Source: Nyssa sinensis (lineage: Eukaryota; Streptophyta; Magnoliopsida; Cornales; Nyssaceae). Taken from it: a stretch of DNA of 64,000 bases. The stretch lies in contig CM018047.1 of NCBI GenBank assembly GCA_008638375.1, positions 52,212,679 to 52,276,678 of the forward strand, read 5' to 3'. This document shows positions 37,201 through 50,100 of the stretch, piece by piece. A model generated the notes under the pieces. The model was not told where the DNA came from, ran no database searches, and worked only from the letters and a program-made list of their open reading frames with translations. A program made the translations under genes and the position numbers. The stretch's first letter is position 1; each line of letters opens with the position of its first letter.

Positions 37201-40200
37201 ACTTACTATGTTGGCAGACCCAGATAGACAACTTAATAAAGCAGCGAAGCATACATACATCAACCCAATGCTTCAATCTTGTGTCACTTTGAATCATGGA
37301 TGTTTCACTGTTACATATATATTGATGTTCCAACAAAAATTCTGAATCACAACTCCCATCTTTATGAAGTTTTGGACTCTTCTGGGTCCTGGAAATTTCA
37401 TCCAGATGATCACCATCCCTGTGTATCATTTCTTCCCTTCTTCTTTTCTGTGCAGAAAAGCTCTCGAATCCATCTGTTAATTGATTGGAGTCAGGAGATG
37501 GTACATATTCCACAAAAAAGGAATTCATATTGTCATTTCGCATTGCATTACAGAGCTCTTTCCCTATGGGGCTTTGAGTAATCCATTCCACCTGATTCTG
37601 AATAAAAGACAATGTAACTGTCAGAAGACAGGCAAGGCTGTGGGTGGGTCACTCTCAGCTAAGGAGGCTGGTATGACCTGAACGTGAGACTAATATTTTT
37701 CTGTACCATAAAAGTTGATGTTATGCATGTAAGAATGGAAACTGATACACCAATTGATTGGGTTCATTTTACATACCTTTATGTTAGATGAAGAAAGATG
37801 ATTACCACAAGAATGAAAAATTCCCTTCACCTTGACTATCTCCTCTCTCTCATTTTTTTTCTTATTTGTTTCTCTTTTATTGTTTGGTTTTTGGGGCTGG
37901 GATATGTAACTTGAATCAAAAACGTAATTTAAGTTTAATTTTATAAAATGCTTCCATAATTTATTTTTACAGATTGATCCCCATTCTTTAAATTTCACAT
38001 ACAATAGAGGGGTCAATCATAGGAAAACCAAAAAATAATAATAATAATAATAATGAATATTATAGAATAGATCTCTTTCTTTTTTCAAATTTCAGTGGTG
38101 TCAGTTGAACCCACTTAATCCTCTGTAGCTCTGCCCCCTGATGGTTGCCGAGGCACAACCCTAGGCACGGCTGCATATTAAAACAATCAAGTTATGCTAT
38201 GATTAAACAAAGAGAGATGAATGACCTTCTGAATTGACGGCTCATTACCACCCCTACGGACAAATGGAGAAGCAGAACCACAAGAAGAAGCTTTTATCTC
38301 TCCTGGAAGGTCCTCACTAACACTCACTGGGTCTTTTCTAGTTTGGAGGTTCCTGTCAGAAATTTTAGATTGAAATTTTTGGGTTTCCCTATCCATCAAA
38401 GGAGTTTGGCAGTTCTCAGTAATTCCAGGTTCTTCTTGCAGATCATGAAGCTTAAATTCTCTGCCATCTGCCATTTCTACTCCACTAAAGTCCTTGGAAT
38501 GGTTGAGTTCGGTGAAAGGTGAGCTAGACTGAGCTTTTTCCATGAACAAAAAGTCCATATCCATTTTAACTGCAAGCCTTGAATTGGTAACATTGTCATT
38601 TGAATCTGCATCTTGTCCTGGGCCAAGATACTGATTGTGCAGCCTTAAATTTCTGGAGAGACTGCCTTTATATTCTGGTGATGTTAATGACTTATTTTGC
38701 AACCTTTTCTCTGGAGAAGGAACAAACTTATGAGGTGTACCAGCTTCTTTCTTATCTTTGATATAATCAAGAGTGATCTCCACCAACGAGGAATCAGTTC
38801 TAGAAGTAACCACTGTCCCTGCAGTAGGATCTTCTACTGTCAAGAGCCTCTGTTGGGTCTTCTTTCCTGACCAAGTGAACTGAGGGGGTGAAGCTGCAGC
38901 TGCCATAAGTTCAATAGGTTTATCCCTGCAAAGAGTCCCTGTAGACATATGATATGGAGATTTCCTACCTTTAATAAGGCCTGCGGACCCTTCGGTATGA
39001 TTCCCATCTACAATATTCATTGAAGTTTCAATACCATTACTGTTCATGTTGATTGTACTCCTTTGTTCTTCATTCTTTTGAGCAACATTTGATAAGGGCT
39101 TTTCCAAACAAGCAACTGAAGCATCCATGTGTTTAGCTTGAGTATCTTTGCTGTTTTTCTCCAGTACAGTATCAAAGGGAGGAATCTTAAAAAGGTAATC
39201 TGATGATATGAGTTTTGAATCAATCTTAGCTTTGAGAGTAGATGAAATGGGAGAAGCCTCAAGCATTTTGAGTTTAGAAATGCTTTTTTGAATGGATGAT
39301 ACACTCTCACCATGTTTTTTGCTTTCATCTCTTACGAAGGAACCTAACTGTTTTTGGGAAGGAGTTGCATTCAATTTGGATGGACTAGGACTATTCAAAA
39401 ATATTTGCCTTTGTTTAGCAGAAAACGAGGATATGGACCCTGCCAATGGAGATTCATGTTCATTCTGCGCAAACACATGTAACTGTGGAACCTTATTATC
39501 TAGATTTGATATGGTGCCACTATTAGCAGCGGAGAAGTCCAAATTGGGCGTTCTTTTTTCAAAAGCATCTTTAACAGACTCCTTTATCTTACAAAGTGGC
39601 AAGTCCTACAAATGAAAAAATGGGAAGTCAATATAACCCAGTGCAATAGTTCAAAGAAACACGCAATGCTGTTCACTTATTTTCCAAATTATAAATTTCC
39701 TTGCAATGCAATCCGTGCGAGAACAAATCGTTTAAGAATATGAACAAAGGTTCTTGAACAAAGGAACTGTGTGTGAAAAAAATTGTGTATGCACACTCAT
39801 GTAAGACAATCAGATAATTGGGAATTGATAAAGAGACTAAATAACCAACCCTAATAAGGAGTGTGTTGAAAAAATGTGTGTGAAGAATGCTTTAATAAAG
39901 AGACTCAAAAAACCAACCCTAGGAAGGATGGATAAGGCTTTGTTGAATTGAGCTAAGCAGGAAATGGACAAGGCATAGGGTGCAAAGCTTAATGATTCTT
40001 AACCAAATTGGCTGCCTAATCATGTACACGAGCTATAATATCACAGAAGAACATAAATGTCTTTAGCAAAATATGTTCTCTATATTCATATGATAAAAAA
40101 CCTGAAAAGTAAAAGCACCATTACCAAAACTGTAAAATGCAAACATCTAGTTCAATGCAAAAGCAAAAGAAACTAAGAGATCCGCTGAAGTCATTTGGAT

Positions 40201-43150
40201 GATTTCCATATAAAACACGCCTCGAACTTTTTTGGAAAAACAAGAAGAAGAGGAAAAAGGATGCAGCAGCAAATAGAATACAAATTGCAGGAAATGGAGC
40301 CCAGAAAAAATCCAAGTTAATCATTTGTTTATACTGCCAGTAATCATGTAACAAGCCTAGAGTTGATCTACTCATCAAATAAAACCAATCTTATAATGAA
40401 AACATCAGTATTCAAATCCCAAGGAGAGGATTTCTTACTTTAGTTGACTGGTTAGGAGACCAGTTCTTCCAACCAATAGAGACATCAGAAGCTGGAGCCT
40501 CATACGCATTAGCTGAGAAACCACAAGTGATCTGACAAACAGGAGAGTTTTTAGAACCACCATTTGCCATGCCAAACTTCGTATGAGCAAGAGAAACCGC
40601 CTCAACTGCCATATCATGATCATCACAGAGGCCTATTTTTTCATCTTTACCACCATTTAGCTCCATGGGATCACTCTCATGCTTCTTTGAAGGTGAAAAC
40701 TTTCTCTCTATGTTTATTGGTGACTTTGAAATAGTGATATTATAAGAGGTAGGGACAGTATGCAAATCCTTGCCGCCTTCAGCCAAGAGTGCATCCAATC
40801 CAGGAGAGAGTCTCCCATAGTCATACTTGTGTGGGTTTTCTCCAACAAGACTCATGTCATTTGAATCACTACCACCACTTAATTTACCAACATGCATATT
40901 AGATTGGGAAAGCGGCTTTTTAGCTACAGTCAGTACCATGGAACTTCCTATATTAGTGGAGACGGTATTCTGGGTTGGTGTTCTCTCTTCAAAGGAAAAG
41001 TGAGCTCTTGTTGGGGTCTTTGAGTATCCCCCCGAGTCTGACCTTGCAAGGCTACGGAAATGCATTGAGAAAGCCGTTGAATCCATGGTAATATCATGAT
41101 TTTCATCTGAAGCTGCAGAGTCTGATAACCGTCCAGGTCTAATAAAACTAGCTGATACCGGGCCAAAAAAATTATTTTCTGCAAGAATGAATTAAAAAAA
41201 ATATTCAAGACTTCTTGCAAGATATTTATTATAAACATAAAATGGGAATAAGAATGTCATTGTGAATGGAGGAGATGCATATAGAACAATGTCACAAAAC
41301 TACTGATAATCACACGAATCACAAATGCCCATATCTGCTTCCAATTTGTCAATTAAACAATGTGATATCCTAAAAAATATCAGTCACATCTCCAGATCTG
41401 ATGTGATGTCCCAATTTTAGATTAAAAAGTGGTTTAGAAGTATGTCCATTCACAATTCTTAATTAATTAACCAGAAACTCACACATAATTAATTACGGAC
41501 CATATGTCTCATAGACCAACAATTTAAAAAATAATCATAGAAATTAAATCTTTAGAAATTGCAAGTTTGGTCCAATACCAATGTGAAAAATTATTGAAAT
41601 TGACAGGCTACAACAAGAAACCTGCCCTGCAGAACTAAGGCATTTAAATGTCATTGGCCTCAGATAATACTAAATAGTAAAACTACAGATTTTCATGCCT
41701 TGGTGTTGTATCAAGTGGTTTAGTGTAAAGTTACTAAATTGGGGCTTGATCTCCAAATACACTACAGAGTAGTGGAAAAATATTTTAACATATCTTAGAA
41801 AAGATAATGGAGGGTGGAGACGAACTGGCTTCTCATTTTGTTTCCTTTCTTTCCTCCTCTTCCATTTATTTCTCTCTTTTCATATGGTGGATTACAAAAT
41901 TGCACCTGTACCTAATCCTTCCTTTGTTTCCCTCCTATTCCATTTATTTTATCTTTTTTCCCCAGATTCTGCAATGGCAGGAGTCCGGGTTAGCCCTTAT
42001 AATTTATATGTTGGGTTACAAAATTGCCTCTATACCTCAATCCACCCATGGCCTGAAAAGTCACCACATATCCCCAAGTGAATATCATTTTTGGGACTTG
42101 GGAGTTGAACTCTCAGCCTCCTTTTGGAGGCCCATCCCTTGGTCCCAATGTAGCTAAATCTTGTTAGTCTCTCCTCTCTCCCTTGCGAAGCCATGTGTCC
42201 TTCACTTCACCTTTACATCTATATGAATTTCTCTCTCTCTAAGACAACGATTTTCATTTTTTAGTGTCACTATTTGTGTTCTTCGATAAATTTGGTAATT
42301 ATTTCAACATAATGAAACATGTTACGGTTATCTATCTTTATTTCTTTTTGACAAAATTGTCTATTGTTATAACCTTCACTCATACAGACACGTTTTTTCT
42401 TTTTTTCTCTTCTCTCTCTAACCTTTCTTATTCTTCCAAGAATTTCTAGAACTTCTATGAGATTATAGTTGGTGTGATTGGTAATTGGTATCAAACGATA
42501 AAGATACCTAAACAGATCAGCAATTCCAATTAGTATCATTACCTCATTTTGTATCCGAAAAATACCCCAACTATCTTTCTTTAAGTGGTAGTCATAAACT
42601 TTGTACAATGCAAAACTTGATCAAAATGAATTTATCATTATATGAAAGGTGCCTATTTTCTTCAACAAATTATACTTGGATAATTACCCAAAACTAACCA
42701 AAAACATTTATTTAAAAAAAAATTTAACTAGCAGTTTGCAGTATATGTATGCGTGGGAATATGTAACTACAGGAACTTGCCATCATTGGAGGTGGCGGAA
42801 CCACTGGTACTTCCTGGAGAAGGTGACTCAATCGGCCGCAAGAACGACCTCCCCGCATTGAGTTCTTCGTCATCATAATCATCCTCTTCTCCATTGGGAG
42901 ACGAATGCTTGGAGTCATTACCGTATGTTGAGACCCTGAGAAACCCTAAATCCAGACTGGATTGCCCTAATTCGGGGTTGTCGGAGCTAGGTTTAGAGTC
43001 CGGAGGGGTCTCGTAATCTTCGTCCCTGTCGAAGACGCGAACCGAAGTGATCTCGGCGAAGCTCACGCGCCTTGACCGCTTCTTTTGGAAAGCGACTGTG
43101 CCTTCCTCGGTTTCTGTGTTGCCGTGCTCTTCGGCAACCTTCGAATCCAT
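28266..43150 (-). CDS. KNL1: Kinetochore scaffold KNL1/SPC105 (16 exons)
   Basis: Sixteen exons join in phase to 1351 residues: 43150-42781, 41178-40439, 39605-38226, 37597-37259, 37150-37079, 36888-36808, 36664-36627, 36477-36420, 36346-36197, 34512-34321, 34233-34154, 34014-33942, 33856-33755, 33364-33259, 32329-32242 and 28452-28266. The N-terminus has RRVSF (residues 27-31), the PP1-docking motif of KNL1. A plant-type signature NNFFGPVSASFIRPGRLSDS (125-144) follows, then ITMDSTAFSMHF near 153-164, resembling a MELT-type checkpoint repeat. The long Ser-rich middle is disordered; exons 5-10 look coiled-coil. The C-terminus (exons 11-16, with GQLNLQLCFFDF) fits the RWD region that binds MIS12. 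The protein links kinetochore microtubules to the spindle checkpoint. A start six codons upstream (43168) is possible. Exon 1 uses a GC donor; exons 3 and 6 have weak donors. Confidence 0.88.
29990..30371. repeat. Two-copy tandem duplication, 188-bp period
   Basis: The unit starts TTTGACCCCATTGTTGCACC at 29990 and again at 30178, and ends with TTTTTGCAGCACAAGAGC. Copies are nearly identical apart from a few substitutions and the length of an internal T tract, so the duplication is recent. It lies in the last KNL1 intron. Confidence 0.9.
31308..31746. mobile_element. GAAGCAC-type non-autonomous element (copy 1)
   Basis: Begins GAAGCACGGAGACGAC and includes a body with ATTTGACTATATAATAAAAA that matches, in reverse orientation, the element at 50794-51154. 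The far end, with CACGTGTCCGAGC, is degraded, so the right boundary is approximate. Located in the last intron of KNL1. Superfamily uncertain. Confidence 0.5.
34085..34153. repeat. Short tandem duplication beside KNL1 exon 11
   Basis: GAGATAACT followed by TCTAGCAAAGAAGC occurs twice with a period of about 40-50 bases, ending directly at the donor of exon 11 (34154). Small local duplication in the intron. Confidence 0.6.
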
Positions 43151-43345
43151 TCTGATCTCAGAATACAAATTGACCGAACCGCAGCAAAATTACTGGATTT
43201 AACTCTGTCCCCTATGAGTTGAATTTGGAGGCCTTTTGGTTTCTGAAGACAACGCCCCAGGATTGCTCAAATGCATCTCCCGTACACTCAGAGAGAGCCC
43301 CGCACCAGGAACGCATGATTTTGTGCGGGAAACTTCTGCTTTTTA
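43151..43345 (-). promoter_or_regulatory. KNL1 upstream region with E2F motif
   Basis: On the minus strand TTTCCCGC (43332-43325), a canonical E2F binding sequence, lies 175 bases before the KNL1 ATG. E2F sites are typical of genes induced in dividing cells, which suits a kinetochore protein. No clear TATA box is seen nearby. Confidence 0.55.
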
Positions 43346-43741
43346 AAATTGTTGCCCAAAATGTAAAATTACAAATTCATCCCTAATGCTTGTGGAATTA
43401 ACAAAGAACTCACTACTAGTGCTTAGAGTACCTTAAATACTAAAGGTGATTTTATTCATGTCAAATTTATATTTTAATATTATTATAATATAAAAATACA
43501 ATAACTCTATTTTAATGCCACAACGTTGTTTTTTCTTGAAAAAAATAATGTAAACCTCACCTCTGTTTGGTATATGTTCATGTATTTTATGATATAGCAT
43601 AAATTGAAACTAGCTACTTTTGATGTCAATTATGATATAATTATTTTTTTACAGGTCAAATAACACTCTATTCGAACGACAACTTTTACATCAATAATAA
43701 ATTTTAGAAATTAGTACATCTAATGACACATGTATTGGAGC

Positions 43742-44051
43742 TAGGGCTGTAAACGGATCAAATTCGGACCTGATCCGAATCCGATCCGTTTAATATAAAA
43801 TCTAATCCAATCTGTTTATCCAACGGATCATTCAAATGTTGATCCGTTTAAAATTATAATATATATATATATATATAAACGGATAAGATCGGATTATAAA
43901 CGGGTCGGATCAGCCTATATCATATCCGGTCTGTTTATATCTGGGATAATTGAATTCGGATCAGATCGGATCACAAATCACTATTTCTAAAACTATATCC
44001 GGACTTAACGGATTGCAATCGAGATCGCGATCCGCTCCATTGACAACTCTA
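43742..44051. mobile_element. hAT-type MITE, 310 bp
   Basis: Perfect 8-bp duplication ATTGGAGC at 43734-43741 and 44052-44059. Ends TAGGGCTGTAAAC and, reverse-complemented, TAGAGTTGTCAATGG. The interior has many GGATC/GATCC motifs in both orientations, around CCGATCCG and ACGGATC, plus a TA run. Non-coding. It lies upstream of KNL1. Confidence 0.85.
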
Positions 44052-44059
44052 ATTGGAGC

Positions 44060-46190
44060 TACTACTACTACTATTATTATTAGTAAGAAGGCCAACTCTG
44101 TTTTTTTTTTTTTTTTTTTTTTTTATACAATGACGTGAGAAAAGGGAATCAAACTAATGTTATTTGCGTGAAAGTAAATACGCATATCACTTAAATAAAA
44201 CGTTAATCCTAACTTGTCTATTTATTGACATGATAATAAAACAATGAGACTTTTGATTTATAAGGATATTATATGTGGTGATTTTTCTTAACTTTTTTCT
44301 TCACTCTCATAGTCTTAGATATTAGGTAATATAACACATACACTACTTATTATATTGAATTTTGCTACCTTGTATTTAGGAGCAAGAAAATAAAATATTT
44401 ATTGTTAGACTCACCATTATGAGCATTATTCAAACCTCTCTTTTTTAGCAATATTCTGAAACTGATGGATGAAGAATTTTTTCAGAGTACTTAATGCAAT
44501 TATCAAGCAATGCCTAACTTTACTTCACAATACTATCTTCAATTTGAAGGTGTTGGAACTCGAAAGGGGAACATAATCAAAGAAATTTACTCGTTAAAAG
44601 ATGGAACAAGGGCTTTTGGAAATTGAATTGTTTGTTAACTCTCATAAGATATGATTTGGGTGCAAATATTTGGCATAGTTTTGAAAATGACCCTTTGAAA
44701 AAAATTCTCTGAAAATAAAGAAATTTTGAAAGAAAAACAAAAATTAAATTATTATTTTAGTATTTTTCATTAAAAACAACAAATATAGAACATAAAACAT
44801 CATTCTTGTGTTTTCAAAAGCACTTCACCAAACATGTATTATCTTTCTTCCACTGCCATCCTAACCAGGACTTGCTTTCCCATCCTAAGAGAAGTGCAAG
44901 CTTAACCCAGTAACGAAATTAATGGATATGAAAGTTTTACTGTAAGAGTAACATCCTTTTATTCAAATACGTGCCACAACCTTAATCTGTCACGCACACA
45001 ATTATGTGAATATCACATTACTTTATAATTTTAACTATTAAAAAAAAAAACATACTTGTGCATACATATCACTGTGATTAAAACACGTATCCGAATACGA
45101 AAAAATTTATTCTACTTATAAAATATGTCAAAAATAGGGGGGAGCAAATGGAATGAAACTGATATGCTTAACCATACTGGAACTGAAAAAGGTCAAAAAA
45201 AAAAAAAAAAAAAGAAGCAAGCAAGCAGTGTCATGGGAATTAGAACCAGTAGTCCAAGACTTCGCTAAATAAAGCTGATACTTATAAAAGTTTCCAAAAC
45301 GCAATACATAGTTTCTTCTACGAAAAAAGGAAAACAACCAGGAGACGAACACTTGAGACTCAAGCCTCTAGTTTAAAATGAATCAATTTAGCGGTCAGTG
45401 CTTGGCCGTTAGGCATTGCCCATTGAGGTAAATCTCACTAGGAACATGATAAATCATAATTTCTTTAAGCAGTCACGTCAATCGATAGGCACCTGTATAT
45501 CAGTTTCTAAACTGCACAAAACACTTCAGGTTCAACCATATAGTGCACGCCATGGCTCCTCCCCATCTCTTGATGTCTTTTTTGGATTCCATGCTATCCT
45601 TTCTCTCAAAAAGCTCAGGCAAAAGAAATTGGCCATAAGCTTTCCTATCTCATAGATTACCTGGAAAAGAACCCCACATTGAATCAGAAGGCAAATAAAG
45701 GTGTAACCACAAGAACTGAAAAAGGAAAGAAAAAAAAGGTAATTATGCTTTCATTCCACAGTAAAAGCTTCTCAGGAATTGTTTGTATCTTCAGGTGATC
45801 CAAAAGACAAGTCAACCCCTTCCCTCTCAAAATCAACAGGGACAAGGGAGGAAGGGGGAACAGCAGAAGAACAGAATGCCTATGGTATTCAGGGCTTTCC
45901 ACTGTGCAGCTAAGAAATAGCATGCTCATTAAATACTTAGCAAAGGAAATGCTCACTAAATGAATGTAGCCATAATAAGGATGATAAAATGGAAGATAGG
46001 CTTCCCAATAAGATTTACAGCTGGAGCCTGTGCAATATGTGATGTCCCTGTTTCATTAATGTGGTTCCCACCCCGGAAGCCCATAGGTATCGTTTTTGTT
46101 ATCTATGTTATATATATTGAAGCATGTGTGCTACATACAGCTGTATATGTCTGTTCCAAATCCATCTAAACTGCAAATCTTACAGCCCTG
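44060..46190. other. Intergenic DNA, no gene seen
   Basis: Mixed A+T-rich sequence with homopolymer T and A runs (44100-44124, 45195-45214). It may contain the 3' UTR of the minus-strand gene that ends upstream of here. A stretch near 45880-45800 read on the minus strand after CCATAG could give a short open frame (AFCSSAVPPSS onward), but no phase-compatible link to the neighbouring gene was found. Confidence 0.45.
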
Positions 46191-47146
46191 TGATTCAGCT
46201 GAATTGCACTGCTGGGGCCTTATAAAGCATCTGTGTAATACAGTGTCTAACATGGGCGCTTAACTAATTTTAAAATATCATATAAGATAGGAAAAAATTA
46301 CAAAAGGGTCCAAAGCACTCCTAACTCTTAAGTGACATAATGTTCCACACTTGTAAGTTCCATGCAATAGTACTTGTTGCTAGACAGGTGAGCTGCACAT
46401 TTCGAGTTGTCCAGGACTCCATGTTAAATTGACCTAGAATTGTAGAAACTCAAACAAGTCTCGAGACAAACTTGAGTTCTCAGAAAAGCTTACACTCTAT
46501 CATGCATGGAATGTTACTATGTTTTCATATTAGAAAAGGAAGAAAGACGTACAGGCATGTCCCAACCACAAAATAATAACTGATCTTCTATTTAGTTTTT
46601 GAAATCTAGAGAGTGCCCTTGTTTTCATTATTAATAATAATAACAACATTTAACATACAGAAAAGGCTTTGTATAAAATTTAAAACTATGAAGCTCATTA
46701 ACTCATAGAGGATGTGCTTATTCCCTTATGCTCCAGTGCCAACCTTTGTTCCTATTTGTGATCCCACCTTTTGCTTATAGTGTATGTTGCATATAGCAAC
46801 CTTCAATAGAACAGATAAACAAAATATGGACAAGATTTGAAGGTACGAGAGACGAATAAGATGAACTGTGAATGTCATAGCAGAACATAGAAGTGACAAA
46901 GACACTGGTATTTGATAGATCAACATAAAACTTCAAAATTACTAGTTAGGTGGGGTCTGGGGAGAAGCAAACAGTAACAGGTGAAAAAATAAGCATATGA
47001 TGCTACTTCTCTTGGTTCATATCATAGAGCAAAGTCACATACTGAAAAATTACCAATCATGACTTCCATATCTTTCATCATAGTTCTAGATATTTCTTTG
47101 CAACATTTAACGGCAATAATTGAGTCAATTGAGAAGAAAAAAATAC

Positions 47147-50100
47147 CTCAAGCTCCTCTCCTAAAGCTTTATTAGATAGACCACTTTGCCCAATGAGAAC
47201 AAATGCTGGCAGCTTCAAGACACGAATCAACTGAAGACAGCAGGCCAAAGGTTCATGATGAATCTGTAATTGTGATGGTGGCTTCTGTGTTTTGCCAGAC
47301 ATGGCCTCTGATATATCTGTAGCTTGACCTATTTGCATGCCATATAATGAAACCTTGTTGTTCATTGATGAATTTTTATTTTCCCACTTAAGCTTTGAAG
47401 CTGCCACCATGAATGGGAGTACTAGTGTAGGCATGGTTGATGAATTTTCTCCCATTATTGATGCCAGAACTTCATTAACGGCACATACCAAAATTGGAGG
47501 CTCATAATTTTGGAGAAGCAACACAGACACCTGGAAAAAATAGAGAGTGAAAAAAAAGTATCAGAGATCCCAAAAAGCCATGGTCTGCCAAATTGAAGTA
47601 GAAATTTGGATTGTAAGTCTGATGCTGGCCCATTCACATGATTGGGGTAGAAGTTCTCAAGGCCCTACTTGGTTCATGGATTTAGTGAGGAAAAGGGAAA
47701 GACAACGCAAAGGAAATCAATTTCCCTTATTTGGTTACCATGGAAAACAAATAAATTATGTGGGATAGCATGGGGAAATTTAAAATTTTTGAGATTCCCG
47801 ACCAATTTTGAGATTTTTTTTAACTTTTTAATTTTATTTAAGCAAGAGAAAAAATCTAAATAAGAAATTCTTAATTTCTCGACTTTTCCTCTCCCTCACT
47901 AAATCTGCAACCCTAAATATATGTTTAATATTGAGGAAAGGGGGAACAGAGCAAACAGGACAAATCTTGCAGTTGATCCTTGTCATTTTCTCACATCTTT
48001 GGGCATAAGAAACCACAACAACATGAATAATTGTATCGGATCTTACGAATGCCCATATAACATATTGATTTCAAACCCTCAATAAACTCTCATCCCATAA
48101 ACATTCTAAAAAACCAACTTCTTTTGCAAAAAGCATTGCCAATGTAACAAGTAAAGCTCAAGACAAAGTGATCTTAAATTGGAAGAGTTTATCCTTCCCC
48201 ATGGTTTACACGTAACGGTCGCAATAGCAGTGTAACGGTATCAGGAGCATCGGTCGATACGTAACGGGTATCAAGAGCCGCACCCGTGAATTTTTTGTAA
48301 TTACTAGAAAATCCCTTGAAAGTTACTGATATGCATGATTTTGCTCCAGTTAATTACTTTTTAATGATTTTAATTATTTTTAGTCAATTTTTATAGCTTC
48401 TGTGAAAAAAATTACTTATTGTATAGGACTTTATATTGGTTTTATATTAAAATAAGAAGAAAGTACAATCTATTATGACTAACTAGAACAACTAATAACT
48501 AAAAATGCAACTATATTTAATTTCAGCAAATAAAAAATAAATAAATAAAACATAAACAAAGAATACACTATAAGTAAATATTAATTATTAACTAATGGAC
48601 TTAAAGTCAAACAAACATATAATTCAACAAAAATAACAAAAAATATAAATGTGATTAATCATTTTACAATACTCGAATTTTCTACCACAAAAAAAAAAAA
48701 CTCAAGATACCTTTATATGATTTTAAAACAAAAATATTAATACAAAAACAAAAGTAGCAAATAAATAATTTTTACAATTATATATATATATATATATTTG
48801 TAGAAGTAGCCTAGGCCCTAGTAATAAATTTTACTTTTATTATATCTAATAAAAGCAACATCTACTAAATCAAATAAGATAAAATTTTACTTTTAAATTT
48901 GTGGTAATATATAATTAGATATAATTCTAGAACTTACTAAACACTTTGACCATATCCATAATTTCAAATCTTGTGTTTAATAAATTTAAATCACTAGATG
49001 GCCAAAAATGAGTTTTTTAGCCCTTAGAAAAGAGAAAAAGAGAAAAATGTACCAGTATTGTTACGTATTAACCGATACCGTTACACATCGATCCATAACG
49101 GCCATTACGTAAAGGTATCGGCCGTTATGCTTGTGAATTTTCTACACACCGATATATTGGTATGTAACGGTATCGGAGGGTTCAAAACAGGCTATGTAAC
49201 GGCCGACATTTAATACCATGTCCTTCCCACTTGGACAAGCTGTAATGAGCAAGAGGAAGACATACAAGGATCAACATACATGTGAATACCAACTAAAGCC
49301 CAAACCATTCCACAGAAAAATGGTACGTATATTTGTCCCATGTGTTCAAGCCACTAAGTTCAAACAAGCCATATCATTGAAAACGTGATAAACTTGGAAA
49401 GATATGCAGTGTTGTTTCATGTGATGTGCATGTGAAGTGTATGCCCTTTAAATAGTTTAGCCTCTCTAGTGACATGTGAACTTGTGAAGTGTAAGCCTTG
49501 AAACCATTCCACAGAAAAATGGTACGTATATTTATCCCATGTGTTCAAGCCACTAAGTTCAAACAAGCCATATCATTGAAAACGTGATAAACTTGGAAAG
49601 ATATGCAGTGTTGTGTCATGTGATGTGCATGTGAAGTGTATGCCCTTTAAATAGTTTAGCCTCTCTAGTGACATGTGAACTTGTGAAGTGTAAGCCTTGA
49701 AACTGGTATTGTGTTGCTAGTATCATGGATGTATTATAAATAGAGTCATGTCTTTTAGTATTATAACTAAGGTTATGTTTTGTAGTATCATGTGATGAGC
49801 AGTGTTGTCAAAGACGATCGCCTCGTCACCTAAGTAATTGGGTGAGGCAATTTTTAATATATCGCCTTAACTTGTCCTAGGCCAGACGTCTTCAAAGAGG
49901 TGATGCCTAGACAATCGGCTTAAGCAAGGCGGGAGTCGACCGGGCGATGGTCTTTTTAATTATAACTTATTTTACTTGTATGTCCCTTATGTTTATAGTG
50001 TTTTATGCACTTATTTAACCATTTTGTAAGAGGCATATCACATAGTTATAGTTTAAAAGTATTATTGTCTAATCTATTATATTAATAAAAGTATTAGTTA

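Noticed and set aside
45684..45956. Minus-strand ORF as the final exon of the 47-52 kb gene
   Set aside because: Phase and acceptors do not connect to exon 3 in the open frame, and the alternative frame needs an unseen exon.
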